A stretch of DNA of 64,000 nt from Niveispirillum lacus (GCF_002251795.1 NZ_NOXU01000031.1:558001-622000); one strand, 5' to 3'; positions 34,306-43,824 are shown, counted from the stretch's first letter. Program-made: numbers and translations. The notes: generated by a model not told the origin, from the sequence alone.

Positions 34306-36056
34306 AGCCGGGGCGAACGGCCCAGGGCGCAGGACAGCGCAACGCTGATCTTTTCCCACTTGCCCAGGCGGGGGCGACGGGTCAGCGCATCGGGCGACCA
34401 ACCGCGCTGGCGCAGCCGCACCAGGATACGATGATACAGCACCATCATTGCAGCAGCAGGCCACAGCTTGCGGTGCGGCTGTTTCAGCAGGTTGTTGGCC
34501 TGATGGTAAGCAGCCTCTGCACGGTCCGCCAGCGCTTCACAGACCTGGGGCAGGGCCGGGTCGGTCAATAAGGCGACGGGGTCAGATTGAACTGCGTAAA
34601 TGTCGATCCCGGCTTCTTCTAGCATCTCCTCCGGCAGGTAGCAGCGGCCATCCCGCGCATCTTCCTCCACATCCCGTAGAATGTTGGTCAGCTGCAGTGC
34701 CTCACCCAAGGCCAGGGCAAAGGCGTCGGCGCTTGCATCGCCCTTGCCGAAAATCCGGACGGACAAAAGCCCGACGGCCCCGGCGACCCGCCGGCAATAT
34801 TGCGCCAGCATGCCCAGCGACGGGGCGCGGATCGGGCCATCAACATCCATCATCATGCCATCAATGACGGCCTGGAACTCTGCCTGGGGCAGATTGTAGC
34901 GGCGGACGGCAGCAGCCAGATCGCGCAGGCGCCCATGATGGCGCCCGGGACTGGGCATGCCATACATGGCATCAATTCGCCGCTGCCAATCGGTCAGGGC
35001 GCCCCGCTTGACCTCATTATTCTCGGTCCCATCAGCGATATCATCCACCGCCCGACAGAAGCCATAGATGGCGAACATGGCGCGACGCTTACGCTGACCC
35101 AGCAGGCGCAGCGGCCAGTAAAAGGTGGAGGTGCCGCAGCTTCCGGCCTTGGCCAGCCCGCTTTCCGGGGACAGGCGCGGCGGCCGGCGTGACATGCCAC
35201 GCAGCACACCCAGCAGCACGGCACCCACGCGGCTGAAGGCGGACAATTGGACCTTCCCGGCCAGCGGGTCGCGCCGACGCAACTGTTTTGACAAGGCAAC
35301 CGCCATTTCGATGATGACCGCCGATTCCAAGCGCAGGCCGGGGTTGGCGATCAGGCGGGGCAGGGCGCTGGCCCGGCGCAGCAGCGAATCGACATTGTCC
35401 AGGGTCCGGTCGATCACAGTCCGGACAGGCGGTGTTGCCTCCGTTTCCACCAGATGTTCGACCGAACCGCCGGCTTCCTTGAACCAGGCGGTGGGTAGGT
35501 AACAACGACCGAGTTCCACCCAGTCATGCCGGCAATCCTGAATATGATTGAGAATCTGCAAGGCCGTACACAGGGCATCGGAGGCCGGCGCCGCGTTTAT
35601 CCCTTCCCCATGCAGTTCCAGCAGGAAGCGGCCCACGGGATTGGCGGAATAACGACAATAAAGGACCAGATCCTGCCAGGTTTTGCAGTGGCTTCCCATG
35701 GCATCCCGGCGGAACGCCTGAAGTAACTGGCGCGCATGGATGCCCGACACGCCGGTCGCGGTCTGGGTGGCCTTCAAAGTCAGGGCGGGGGCCAGCCAGG
35801 GCTGGTTACCGATGCCACTGACCAGGGCCCGCTCCAGCGCATCCAACTGGGCAATTTTCATGTCAGGTTCGACATGGGGATCATCGGCAATATCATCCGC
35901 AAGCCGCGCAAAGGCATAAAAGGCCAGGACATGCGGCCGGTAGGGCGCCGGGATCAGCCGTGACGCGACCGGAAAATTCTCCGCCGCCGCACCCTTGCGG
36001 GCCGCGGGATCGCCCGGTTGGGCGGGGTTCTGTGTGGACAGGCGGAATTCAGCCAT
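34302..36056 (-). CDS. HpnC-HpnD fusion: hydroxysqualene synthase and presqualene diphosphate synthase
   Basis: One 584-residue polypeptide holding two complete trans-isoprenyl-diphosphate synthase domains. The first (about residues 20-300) is HpnC-like, with NFPVASRLIPAPYRPHVLAF, DDIADD near residue 53 and NHIQDCRHDWVELGRCYLP near 168. The second (about 320-584) is HpnD-like, with TSTFYWPLRLLGQRKRRAM, CRAVDDIADG near 336 and LTNILRDVEEDARDGRCYLP near 459. HpnD makes presqualene diphosphate from two farnesyl diphosphates and HpnC converts it to hydroxysqualene. These are normally separate genes. No stop or frameshift lies between the halves. The ATG at 36056 has a weak ribosome site. Confidence 0.9.
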   Translation of the reverse strand: MAEFRLSTQNPAQPGDPAARKGAAAENFPVASRLIPAPYRPHVLAFYAFARLADDIADDPHVEPDMKIAQLDALERALVSGIGNQPWLAPALTLKATQTATGVSGIHARQLLQAFRRDAMGSHCKTWQDLVLYCRYSANPVGRFLLELHGEGINAAPASDALCTALQILNHIQDCRHDWVELGRCYLPTAWFKEAGGSVEHLVETEATPPVRTVIDRTLDNVDSLLRRASALPRLIANPGLRLESAVIIEMAVALSKQLRRRDPLAGKVQLSAFSRVGAVLLGVLRGMSRRPPRLSPESGLAKAGSCGTSTFYWPLRLLGQRKRRAMFAIYGFCRAVDDIADGTENNEVKRGALTDWQRRIDAMYGMPSPGRHHGRLRDLAAAVRRYNLPQAEFQAVIDGMMMDVDGPIRAPSLGMLAQYCRRVAGAVGLLSVRIFGKGDASADAFALALGEALQLTNILRDVEEDARDGRCYLPEEMLEEAGIDIYAVQSDPVALLTDPALPQVCEALADRAEAAYHQANNLLKQPHRKLWPAAAMMVLYHRILVRLRQRGWSPDALTRRPRLGKWEKISVALSCALGRSPRL

Positions 36057-36156
36057 GGGTCGGGCGGGGGCTCTGTCGTCGGTCGGAAGCGCAGTTTGCC
36101 ACGACCGCCTGTCTTGTTGAAGGGGCGATAATGCGGCAGTGACACCCGTGGCGAAC

Positions 36157-36185
36157 AAACCCCGCCGGCGGGACCGGCGGGGTTT
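36157..36185 (-). terminator. Terminator hairpin between sodB and hpnC-hpnD
   Basis: AAACCCCGCCGG and CCGGCGGGGTTT form a perfect 12-pair stem around five bases. It lies 80 bases past the sodB stop and upstream of the hpnC-hpnD start, so it isolates the two leftward transcripts. Confidence 0.75.
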
Positions 36186-36267
36186 GGACAATATCAGGGC
36201 AGGAAGGCCGATCTTCCCGGATAAGAGTGGTCAGACCACCCCGCCTCCGGGACCGGGCTGCCGGCGA

Positions 36268-36894
36268 TCAGATCACCGCACCGGCTTTGATCTTGGCCAG
36301 GCGATCATTCACGGCATCCCAGCTCACGGTGTTCCACCAGGCGGCCAGATAATCGGCCCGGCGGTTCTGATACTTCAGGTAATAGGCGTGTTCCCACACG
36401 TCATTGCCGAACAGGACCGGCGTGCCGTTGAACAGCGGCGTATCCTGGTTCGGCTGGGCCACGATGGCCAGCTTGCCAGCCGTATCGGCGGTGACAAACA
36501 CCCAACCGGAACCGAACTGCTTCGTGCCGGCTTCGTTGAACTTCTTCTTGAAGTCCTCAAAGCTGCCGAAATCACGGGTGATGGCTGCACCGACATCGCC
36601 GGTCGGATCGCCACCGCCATTCGGGCCCATGATGGACCAGAACATCGAATGGTTGGCGTGACCGCCACCATTGTTGCGCACAGCGGTGCGAATGCTTTCC
36701 GGCAGTTCGCCCAGGCGCTTCAGCAGATCTTCCAGCGACAGGTCATGCAACTGGCTGTGATCGGCCAGGGCATTGTTCAGATTGGTGATATAGGTCTGAT
36801 GATGCTTGCCATGGTGAGTGGCCATGGTCAGCGCGTCGATATGCGGTTCCAGGGCCGCGGTGTCATAGGTCAGTGCCGGCAGGGTGAAGGCCAT
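36268..36894 (-). CDS. sodB: Superoxide dismutase (Fe/Mn family)
   Basis: A 208-residue dismutase. Metal ligands are visible in ATHHGKHHQTYITNLN (first His), GGGHANHSMFWSIM (second His), and VWEHAYYLKYQNRRADYL (Asp and His ligands around it). GSGWVFV and the sequence length fit the Fe-type SodB, but Fe versus Mn is not certain. AGGAG lies 6 bases before the ATG. It converts superoxide to O2 and H2O2 in the cytoplasm. Confidence 0.95.
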   Translation of the reverse strand: MAFTLPALTYDTAALEPHIDALTMATHHGKHHQTYITNLNNALADHSQLHDLSLEDLLKRLGELPESIRTAVRNNGGGHANHSMFWSIMGPNGGGDPTGDVGAAITRDFGSFEDFKKKFNEAGTKQFGSGWVFVTADTAGKLAIVAQPNQDTPLFNGTPVLFGNDVWEHAYYLKYQNRRADYLAAWWNTVSWDAVNDRLAKIKAGAVI

Positions 36895-37193
36895 GATGAT
36901 GGCTCCTGTTCATTCGGGGGTGGGTGTCGTCCCTGACGCGGGGACGACCGGACACGGGGTTGAGAGATACGACCGCCGGGCAGGCTGGTCAACCCGACGG
37001 TCTGATTAAATGTTCCCTCACGGCCGGGCGCGCGCCATCCGGCCGCGCGCCTGCACGCGCCAGGCCGGGCAGGCGGCCGATCCGTGGCCTCACCGGCATG
37101 CTGCCTGCTATGAATAATCACCGTCTCAACCAACTGGATCGCTTGGGCTTTGCGTTGCGACACGGAACGCCTATAAGGCGGGATCAATCTGGA

Positions 37194-38051
37194 ATGGATG
37201 ATTTCATGGCGCCGCCCGCCCTGTCCGCCTGCGCCGAGGCGGTCCGCAAGCATGATAATGACCGGTTCCTGACCGCCCTGTTCGCCCCGTCATCGGTGCG
37301 GGAGGATCTGTTTGCGCTTTATGCTTTCAACCATGAAGTGGCCAAGACACGGGAAGTCGTTACCGAACCCACCCTGGGCCAGATTCGCCTGCAATGGTGG
37401 CGGGAGAGTATCGAAGGCGCCTTTGAAGGGCAGCCCCGTCGGCATGAAGTGGTGGAACCGCTGGCCAATGCCATTACCCGTCATGGGCTGGACCGGACAC
37501 AGTTCGATCTTCTGATCGATGGGCGTGAAGCCGACCTGGATGATGAGGCGCCCGCCGATATGGAATGTCTGATCAATTACGCCCAGGTAACCGGCGCACC
37601 CCCGGTCCGGCTGGCCTGTCAGATATTGGGTGCGCGCGATCCGGCCAGTATGGAGGCGGCACGGCTGGTTGGTACGGCTTGGGCCCTGACAGGGATTCTG
37701 CGTGCGACCCCCTTCCTGGCGCGCGGCCACCGTTCCCGGTTGCCCCTGACCTTGATGACGGAACATCGGGTGACCGAGCCGGCCCTGTTTGACGGCAAGC
37801 CGGAGCCGGGTCTGGCCAGGGTGGCCGAGGCCGTCGCCGACATGGCCCGGTCGCTGCTGCAACAGGCTCGCACCCTGCGCGCACAGGTGCCCAAGCAGGC
37901 GCTGCCAGCGCTGCTGCCGGCCATTCTGGCCGACCATTATCTGAACCGCATGGAAAAGGCGGGGTATGATCTTCTGTCGCCGGTTCTGCTGCGCCCCACC
38001 GTTGGGCGGCCGCTGGCGGTGGGCTGGGCGGCCACCATCGGCCGCTGGTAA
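37194..38051 (+). CDS. Squalene/phytoene-synthase-like protein, NDUFAF6 type
   Basis: A protein of about 285 residues with the isoprenyl-synthase helical fold but without the Asp-rich DDxxD-type metal motifs. The block around FNHEVAKTREVVTEPTLGQI and RLQWWRESIEGAF is the hallmark of the NDUFAF6 group, which in mitochondria helps complex I assembly. It is therefore probably not an enzyme of squalene synthesis despite lying near hpn genes. ATG 37194 is chosen; an in-frame ATG at 37110 would add 28 residues, and the frame is open to 36924. It converges with recA. Confidence 0.8.
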   Translation: MDDFMAPPALSACAEAVRKHDNDRFLTALFAPSSVREDLFALYAFNHEVAKTREVVTEPTLGQIRLQWWRESIEGAFEGQPRRHEVVEPLANAITRHGLDRTQFDLLIDGREADLDDEAPADMECLINYAQVTGAPPVRLACQILGARDPASMEAARLVGTAWALTGILRATPFLARGHRSRLPLTLMTEHRVTEPALFDGKPEPGLARVAEAVADMARSLLQQARTLRAQVPKQALPALLPAILADHYLNRMEKAGYDLLSPVLLRPTVGRPLAVGWAATIGRW

Positions 38052-38080
38052 CCCGACAGGATGATCATCCCCTGAACTGA

Positions 38081-38113
38081 ATCCGCCCCGGAAAGTCACC
38101 TTCCGGGGCGGAT
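38081..38113. terminator. Hairpin between convergent NDUFAF6-like gene and recA
   Basis: ATCCGCCCCGGAA and TTCCGGGGCGGAT pair perfectly over 13 bases around AGTCACC. There is no T-tract, but the position between two convergent stops and the stem strength suggest a shared terminator. Confidence 0.65.
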
Positions 38114-38120
38114 GTCGGGG

Positions 38121-39197
38121 TTATTCCGGGCTGGACGCGTCGCCGTCGGTTTCTGGCGTGCCCATCATGGCACCGGCCACGATGCCGGCATTGGCCCGGA
38201 TCTTCTGCTCGATACTGTCGGCCACGGCCGGGTTGTTGCGCAGGAAGGTCTTGGCATTTTCACGCCCCTGGCCGATGCGCTGCCCGTCATAGGAGAACCA
38301 GGAGCCGGACTTGTCCACCACGCCGGCCTGGATGCCAAGGTCAAGCAGTTCGCCCACCTTGGACACGCCTTCGCCATACATGATGTCGAATTCGACGACG
38401 CGGAACGGCGGCGCCATTTTGTTCTTCACCACCTTCACGCGGGTCTGGTTGCCCGTGACAGTCTCCCTGTCCTTGATGGCGCCGATACGGCGGATGTCCA
38501 GGCGGACGGACGCGTAGAATTTCAACGCATTGCCACCTGTCGTCGTCTCCGGGTTGCCGAACATCACCCCGATCTTCAAGCGGATCTGGTTGATGAAGAT
38601 CACCAGACAGCGTGACTTGGAGATGGAACTGGTCAGCTTGCGCAGTGCCTGGCTCATCAACCTTGCATGCAGGCCGACATGGCTGTCGCCCATTTCGCCT
38701 TCCAGTTCGGCGCGTGGCACCAGGGCCGCCACCGAGTCCACCACCAGGACATCAATGGCACCGGAGCGCACCAGCGTATCAGCGATTTCAAGCGCCTGCT
38801 CGCCGGCATCGGGCTGTGAAATCAGCAATTCATCCACATCCACGCCCAGCTTGCGGGCATAGGATGGGTCCAGGGCATGTTCGGCATCGACGAAGGCGCA
38901 GACGCCGCCATTCTTCTGGGCCTGGGCGATGGCATGCAGGGCGAGTGTGGTCTTGCCCGAGCTTTCCGGCCCGTAGATTTCAATGATGCGGCCCCGTGGG
39001 AAACCGCCAATGCCCAGCGCGATATCGAGGCCGAGGGAGCCAGTGGAAACCACCTCCGTCTCCTGCGACGCCTCCTTGGCGCCCAGCTTCATGATCGAGC
39101 CCTTGCCGAACGCGCGTTCGATCTGGCCGAGGGCGGCATCCAGAGCTTTTTGTTTGTCCATGGGTGTTTCAACCAGACGGAGTGGAGCTGCCGACAT
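38121..39197 (-). CDS. recA: Recombinase RecA
   Basis: A 358-residue ATP-dependent strand-exchange protein and co-protease for LexA. Walker A is [14 protein letters not shown], Walker [20 protein letters not shown], the L2 loop region [20 protein letters not shown]. The C-terminal domain includes [22 protein letters not shown] 39197 has GGAAGGGGAC upstream; a start 33 bases earlier lacks a site. An SOS box lies 89 bases upstream (39286-39300), so SOS induction is expected. Confidence 0.98.
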   Translation of the reverse strand: MSAAPLRLVETPMDKQKALDAALGQIERAFGKGSIMKLGAKEASQETEVVSTGSLGLDIALGIGGFPRGRIIEIYGPESSGKTTLALHAIAQAQKNGGVCAFVDAEHALDPSYARKLGVDVDELLISQPDAGEQALEIADTLVRSGAIDVLVVDSVAALVPRAELEGEMGDSHVGLHARLMSQALRKLTSSISKSRCLVIFINQIRLKIGVMFGNPETTTGGNALKFYASVRLDIRRIGAIKDRETVTGNQTRVKVVKNKMAPPFRVVEFDIMYGEGVSKVGELLDLGIQAGVVDKSGSWFSYDGQRIGQGRENAKTFLRNNPAVADSIEQKIRANAGIVAGAMMGTPETDGDASSPE

Positions 39198-39285
39198 TAT
39201 TGTCCCCTTCCTTCTCGCACGGATGAGCATGCGCGTTCAACTGAACCTGTTGTACCTTTTTCGTTCTCATCCGCCAAGGGGAAAT

Positions 39286-39300
39286 GTTCTTATTACGTTC
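39286..39300 (-). promoter_or_regulatory. LexA/SOS box of recA
   Basis: GTTC, seven bases, GTTC: exactly the direct-repeat SOS box known for alphaproteobacteria. It is placed 89-103 bases upstream of the recA start codon. Confidence 0.85.
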
Positions 39301-39390
39301 ACTTTTTTCAGTGCCGTTTCCAGGCGAATACGTCCCACCCTCGAAAAAATGAACAATGTTCAGATGCGATCCGGTGTAAAATCCTCTATC

Positions 39391-39774
39391 ATGATGGCTC
39401 CACTCCGGCCGATAGGTCCGCCAATGCCAATTTCTGGTGGGAATCACCGTTCTGTGAGCGGCCGTCTGATGCTGATGGCGCTGGCCTTCATTGCTGCTCC
39501 CTCGATCTTGGCGCAGACAGTGCCCCCCGGCCAAAAGCCGGTCGCCCGGAACGGCCCCGCCATGGAACAAGAGGTCATCGTCACAGGCCGCCGCGACGGC
39601 GAGCCGGACTTTCAGGAGCAGCAGGAATATCATTTTCAGGAATACCGGCGTCTGAAACAGATTTATGATCCCGACCCGTTGCCGGTCATCCGCAGCGACC
39701 GACTGGTCCGGATGCCGGAGGCCATCAGCAGCACGGTTCAGGGCAAACCGACCTTAACGGAAAAACAATGGTGA
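39391..39774 (+). CDS. Small exported hypothetical protein
   Basis: About 127 residues; the start is uncertain (ATG 39391, 39394 or 39424). A hydrophobic export segment GRLMLMALAFIAAPSILAQ is followed by a mature part with EQEVIVTGRRDGEPDFQEQQ and IYDPDPLPVIRSDRL. I know no family for it. Its stop codon overlaps the next gene start by 7 bases, so it appears coupled to the TPR/glycosyltransferase-like gene. Divergent from recA, whose SOS-controlled promoter region it shares. Confidence 0.55.
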   Translation: MMAPLRPIGPPMPISGGNHRSVSGRLMLMALAFIAAPSILAQTVPPGQKPVARNGPAMEQEVIVTGRRDGEPDFQEQQEYHFQEYRRLKQIYDPDPLPVIRSDRLVRMPEAISSTVQGKPTLTEKQW

Positions 39775-41108
39775 ACAGCGTCGGTGACATGGCCCGTGCC
39801 GCACAGGCGGCGATGCGGGGCGGGCAGGAGGGGACAGCCCTCCGCCTGTGGCAACAGATACTCTCGGTTGATCCCGACCATGCGGTGGCCTTGCTGGCCC
39901 TGGGGGACGCAGCGCGCCGAACCGGGCAGATCCAGGCCGCGCGGGACCTGCTGACCCGTGCGGTGGCATCGGCCCCCGACCTTGTGTCCGCCCGCTGCGC
40001 GTTGGCCAATCTGCTGCTGCATCAGGGGGAACTGGCGGCGGCATCGGCGCATCTGGCGGTGGCGGCAGAACGGGGACCAGCCATTGCCTATGTCTGGCGG
40101 GATATCGGGCTGCTGCGTCGGGTGGCCGGGGACCCGGCCGGGGCCCTGCTGGCTTTTGATCGTTGCCTGGAACTGGCGCCAGGGGACAGCGCCGCCTCCT
40201 TGGGCCGGTCACTGGCCCTGCTGCGTCTGGGCCGCTGGCGAGAGGGTTTTGAGCTTTATCACCATCGCTGGTCCGTTTCCGCCCGCCCGCCCCGCCACCA
40301 GATGATTGAGGCATGGCGGGGTCAGGCCCCCGCGGGCAAAACCATCCTGGTGTGGGATGAACAGGGCGCCGGTGACACTATCATGTGCGCGCGGCTGGTC
40401 CGGCCTCTTCTGGCCGCGGGCGCCCAGGTAATCCTCGAAGTGCCAGGCGCCCTGGTGCCGCTGTTCGCCGATGGGCGGCATGGGCAGGTGGTGGAACGGG
40501 GGGCTGCCCTACCGCCCGTTGACTATGCCGTGCCGCTGCTGGACCTGCCGGGCCTGCTGAAGGTGGATCCGGGCGCCATTCCCTGGTCCGGTCCCTATAT
40601 CATCGCGGACCCTGGGCGCACCACGGACTGGGGACGCCGGCTGCCACGACGGGGCAACCGGCCACGCATCGGTTTCAGTTGGGCCGGCAATCCCGCCCAT
40701 CCCGGTGATGCCTGGCGGACGCCCGGCCTGGTGGCGTTGCAGCCCCTGCTGACGCATATGGGGGCCGACTGGTACGCGATGCAGGTGGTCAGCGGTCGGG
40801 ACGCGCTAGGCGACCACCCCCTGCCGGACACTGTCACCGATCTGGGGGCGGAGATCGGCGGTTGGGCTGACACAGCCGCGATCCTGCCGCATCTGGATCT
40901 GCTGATCACGCCGGACAGTGCTTTGGCCCATCTTGCCGGCGCCATGGGGCGGCCGGTCTGGACCCTGATCGCCACCGACACGGACTGGCGGTGGCTCGAA
41001 GGATCGGCAAAGACCGGCTGGTACCCCAGCATGCGTCTGTTCCGGCAGCGTAAATGTGGTGACTGGGCGGGCCTGGTGACCCGCGTCGCCGCGGCGCTGC
41101 CGGCTTGA
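39768..41108 (+). CDS. TPR protein with glycosyltransferase-9-like C-terminal domain
   Basis: A 446-residue protein. Residues 1-180 are tetratricopeptide-like helical repeats (ARAAQAAMRGGQEGTALRLW, ALLALGDAARRTGQIQAARD, and so on). The C-terminal half resembles GT9-type/TPR-linked transferases: ILVWDEQGAGDTIMCARLV, RIGFSWAGNPAHPGDAWR and DLLITPDSALAHLAGAMGRPVWTL. Proteins of this build occur near flagellin or surface-glycan genes in alphaproteobacteria, but the acceptor is unknown. ATG 39768 overlaps the preceding gene. Confidence 0.8.
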   Translation: MVNSVGDMARAAQAAMRGGQEGTALRLWQQILSVDPDHAVALLALGDAARRTGQIQAARDLLTRAVASAPDLVSARCALANLLLHQGELAAASAHLAVAAERGPAIAYVWRDIGLLRRVAGDPAGALLAFDRCLELAPGDSAASLGRSLALLRLGRWREGFELYHHRWSVSARPPRHQMIEAWRGQAPAGKTILVWDEQGAGDTIMCARLVRPLLAAGAQVILEVPGALVPLFADGRHGQVVERGAALPPVDYAVPLLDLPGLLKVDPGAIPWSGPYIIADPGRTTDWGRRLPRRGNRPRIGFSWAGNPAHPGDAWRTPGLVALQPLLTHMGADWYAMQVVSGRDALGDHPLPDTVTDLGAEIGGWADTAAILPHLDLLITPDSALAHLAGAMGRPVWTLIATDTDWRWLEGSAKTGWYPSMRLFRQRKCGDWAGLVTRVAAALPA

Positions 41109-41166
41109 TCGGCGACCGGGGGCAGGGCACCATCGGGGCCGGCGCCGCCCGACCAAGGAGAGCATC

Positions 41167-43824
41167 GTGGACCTGGACAGCCTGACCACGGCCTTCGAGA
41201 TGCTGACCGACGGCGTGGCCTTGTTTGACGGGCAGGAACGGCTGGTCCTGGCCAATCCCGCCTTCAAGGCGCTGTTTCCGGTCACGGCCGCCCAGATGCA
41301 GCCGGGCGTGACATTTGAGACGCTGCTGCGGTTTGGCATTGATGCGGGTGATAATCCGCATGTCCAGGGCCAAGATGTGGAGGGCTATGTCGCCGAGCGT
41401 CTGAACCGTTTTCGTCAACCGACCGACCAGCCGGGCGAATTTCTGTTATCGGACGGGCGTTGGATACGGGTGCATGACCGGGCCCTCCCCCAGGGTGGTA
41501 CCCTTTGCTTGCGCACTGACATCACTGAACTGAAGCGCCGTCAGTCGGACCTGCGTGACAGCGAACAGCGTTACCGACAATTGGTGGATCTGTCGCCCGA
41601 TGGCATTGCGGTCCATGATGCCCAGGGGCGCGGCCGGTTTGTGAACCGGTCGGGTCGTGCCATCCTGGGCATCGGGGCCGAGGAGCCGGCGGCACGGTTC
41701 AATTTTCTGGACGCCACGGATGAGGAAACGCGGCCGCTGGCTGATCTGCTGTTACGCCGGGTGGTGACCGGAGAGCCGTTGCGGCAGATGCGCATCAACC
41801 TGCGCCGTCTCGACGGGCGCGGCATTACCGCTGAACTGTCGGCCGTACCGTTCCAGAGCGGGGGCGAGCGGCTGGTCATGTGCCTGTTCCGTGATGTCAC
41901 GCATGAGGCGGCATCCAGCTTGCGGTTGAGAGAGAGTGAAGCGCGTGCCCGCTCCATCCTGGATACTGCCCTCGACTGTATCATCTCCATTGATGAGGAT
42001 GGGCATATCCTGGAATTCAACCCGGCAGCGGAACGCACCTTCGGCTGGTCGCGGGCCGAAGCTGTGGGCCAGCGGTTGAGCGACCTGATCGTGCCGGCCC
42101 ATCACCGGCACCGCCATGACAGCGGCCTGACCCGCATGAAGTTAGGCGGCGCTGGCGCCATGTTGGGCCGCCGCGTCGAGATTGAGGCGCTGCGCCGTGA
42201 TGGCAGCCTGTTCCCCGTTGAACTGGCGGTGACCACGGTGCCGCTTGGTCCAGGTCAACGTTACACGGCCTATCTGCGCGACATTACCGAACGGCACCTT
42301 GCCGAACATGAGATCTGGGAAAAGACACGCATCCTGGACAGCATGATGGACAATGTCGGTATCGGCATTGAGGTCTATGACGCCGACGGTCATCTACTGG
42401 TCGCCAACCGCAGGGTGTCGGAACTGCTGGATATTCCGCCCGGCTTCATGAAACCAGGGCTGAAGGACCGCGATCTGGTCCGCTTGTTGGCCCAACAGGG
42501 TGAATATCCAGGCGAAACGGTCGAGGAAAGCCTCGCCGATTATGACCGTATCCGCCATGACGGCATCTATTTCAACGAGCGTCAGCGACCCAATGGCACG
42601 TGGCTGCAGGTCCGCCATTTCCCCCTGCCGGGGGGCGGTTTTGTGGTCCTGTTCGCCGATGTGACGGAACAGAAGAAGCTGGAGAGCCAGCTTCTGCAAG
42701 CGCAGAAGATGGAGGCGCTAGGGCAGTTGGCTGGCGGAATCGCCCATGATTTCAACAATATCCTGTCGGTCATCGGCGGGTATGCCAGCATGGCACAACA
42801 GGGGGTGCCGCGGGATGCACCGCAGGCCGGCTATCTGGCCAAGATCAGGCAGGGGGTGGATCGGGCTGCCGCCCTCACCCGTGAATTGCTCACCTTCTCC
42901 CGTCAGAAGGTGGCGCGGACAGAGGTGATCGACCTGGGCGCGGTGCTGCGCGGGCAGGAATTCCTGCTGAAACCGCTGCTGGGCGCGACCATCGACCTGT
43001 CCCTGCGGGTGCCGAACCATGCGGTCTGGGTGGCCATCGATCCGGATATGATAGCCCAGGCGCTGCTGAACTTGGCCATCAATGCCCGCGATGCGATGCC
43101 GGGTGGCGGGCCGCTGACGGTGCGGCTGGGCGTCGCGCAGGGTGAGGTGCCGCCGCCGGGCCTGGAACCGGGGGATTACGCTCTCCTGTCGGTCACCGAC
43201 CAGGGAACCGGCATGCCGGTGGACATGTTGGACCGCATCTTCGACCCTTTCTTCACCACCAAACCGCCGGGGCAGGGCACAGGGCTGGGGCTGGCCATGG
43301 TCTATGGGACGGTGAAACAGGCTGGTGGCATGATCCTGGTCAACAGCCAGCCGGGCCGGGGCACCTGCTTCACGATCTGGCTGCCCCTGTCCACCCCACC
43401 AACGGAACAACGGCGGACCGACTTGCCGTCCAACACCCAAACAGCCCCCTGTTCCGCCACCATCCTGGTTGCAGAGGATGAACCCGAACTGCTGACCTTG
43501 GTGACGGGCTTCCTGGAACGCGAAGGCCATATAGTACGCCAGGCGGCTGATGGGGTGGAGGCGCTGGCGCAGTTTGAACAGGGCGGCATCGATCTGCTGT
43601 TGACCGATCTGGTAATGCCGTCGCTGGGCGGTGTGCGGCTGGCCCATCTGGTGACGGCGCTGGACCCTTCGGTTGCAGTCCTGTTCATGACAGGCTATCC
43701 CGGACGCGAGCATGCAGAGGCTGAGGATTTGCCGCCCGATCTTCCTGTGCTTTACAAACCAGTGGAGCCAGAGACCCTGTGCCGCTCGGTGGCAGAGGCC
43801 CTGGCCAAGCGGAGAAACGCATGA
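41167..43824 (+). CDS. Multi-PAS hybrid sensor histidine kinase
   Basis: An 885-residue cytoplasmic kinase with no membrane helix. PAS-type sensory domains occur at about 1-115, 125-250, 258-380 (DCIISIDEDGHILEFNPAAE) and 390-510 (PAS-7-like, NVGIGIEVYDADGHLLVANR). The dimerisation domain GQLAGGIAHDFNNILSVIGG has the phospho-acceptor His at about 527, followed by an ATPase domain with NLAINARDAMPGGG and GQGTGLGLAMVYG. A C-terminal receiver has acceptor Asp at about 814 (LLLTDLVMPSLGG). AAGGAGAG precedes the GTG start. No cognate regulator adjoins it, so phosphotransfer is probably internal or to a distant partner. Confidence 0.93.
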   Translation: MDLDSLTTAFEMLTDGVALFDGQERLVLANPAFKALFPVTAAQMQPGVTFETLLRFGIDAGDNPHVQGQDVEGYVAERLNRFRQPTDQPGEFLLSDGRWIRVHDRALPQGGTLCLRTDITELKRRQSDLRDSEQRYRQLVDLSPDGIAVHDAQGRGRFVNRSGRAILGIGAEEPAARFNFLDATDEETRPLADLLLRRVVTGEPLRQMRINLRRLDGRGITAELSAVPFQSGGERLVMCLFRDVTHEAASSLRLRESEARARSILDTALDCIISIDEDGHILEFNPAAERTFGWSRAEAVGQRLSDLIVPAHHRHRHDSGLTRMKLGGAGAMLGRRVEIEALRRDGSLFPVELAVTTVPLGPGQRYTAYLRDITERHLAEHEIWEKTRILDSMMDNVGIGIEVYDADGHLLVANRRVSELLDIPPGFMKPGLKDRDLVRLLAQQGEYPGETVEESLADYDRIRHDGIYFNERQRPNGTWLQVRHFPLPGGGFVVLFADVTEQKKLESQLLQAQKMEALGQLAGGIAHDFNNILSVIGGYASMAQQGVPRDAPQAGYLAKIRQGVDRAAALTRELLTFSRQKVARTEVIDLGAVLRGQEFLLKPLLGATIDLSLRVPNHAVWVAIDPDMIAQALLNLAINARDAMPGGGPLTVRLGVAQGEVPPPGLEPGDYALLSVTDQGTGMPVDMLDRIFDPFFTTKPPGQGTGLGLAMVYGTVKQAGGMILVNSQPGRGTCFTIWLPLSTPPTEQRRTDLPSNTQTAPCSATILVAEDEPELLTLVTGFLEREGHIVRQAADGVEALAQFEQGGIDLLLTDLVMPSLGGVRLAHLVTALDPSVAVLFMTGYPGREHAEAEDLPPDLPVLYKPVEPETLCRSVAEALAKRRNA

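Noticed and set aside
36268-36894. Mobile element or pathogenicity signal around sodB/hpn
   Set aside because: No transposase, integrase, direct repeats or tRNA edge was found; the gene order reads as ordinary chromosome.
37194-38051. Phytoene synthase for carotenoid synthesis
   Set aside because: The Asp-rich metal-binding motifs are missing and no crt genes are present; the NDUFAF6 group fits better.
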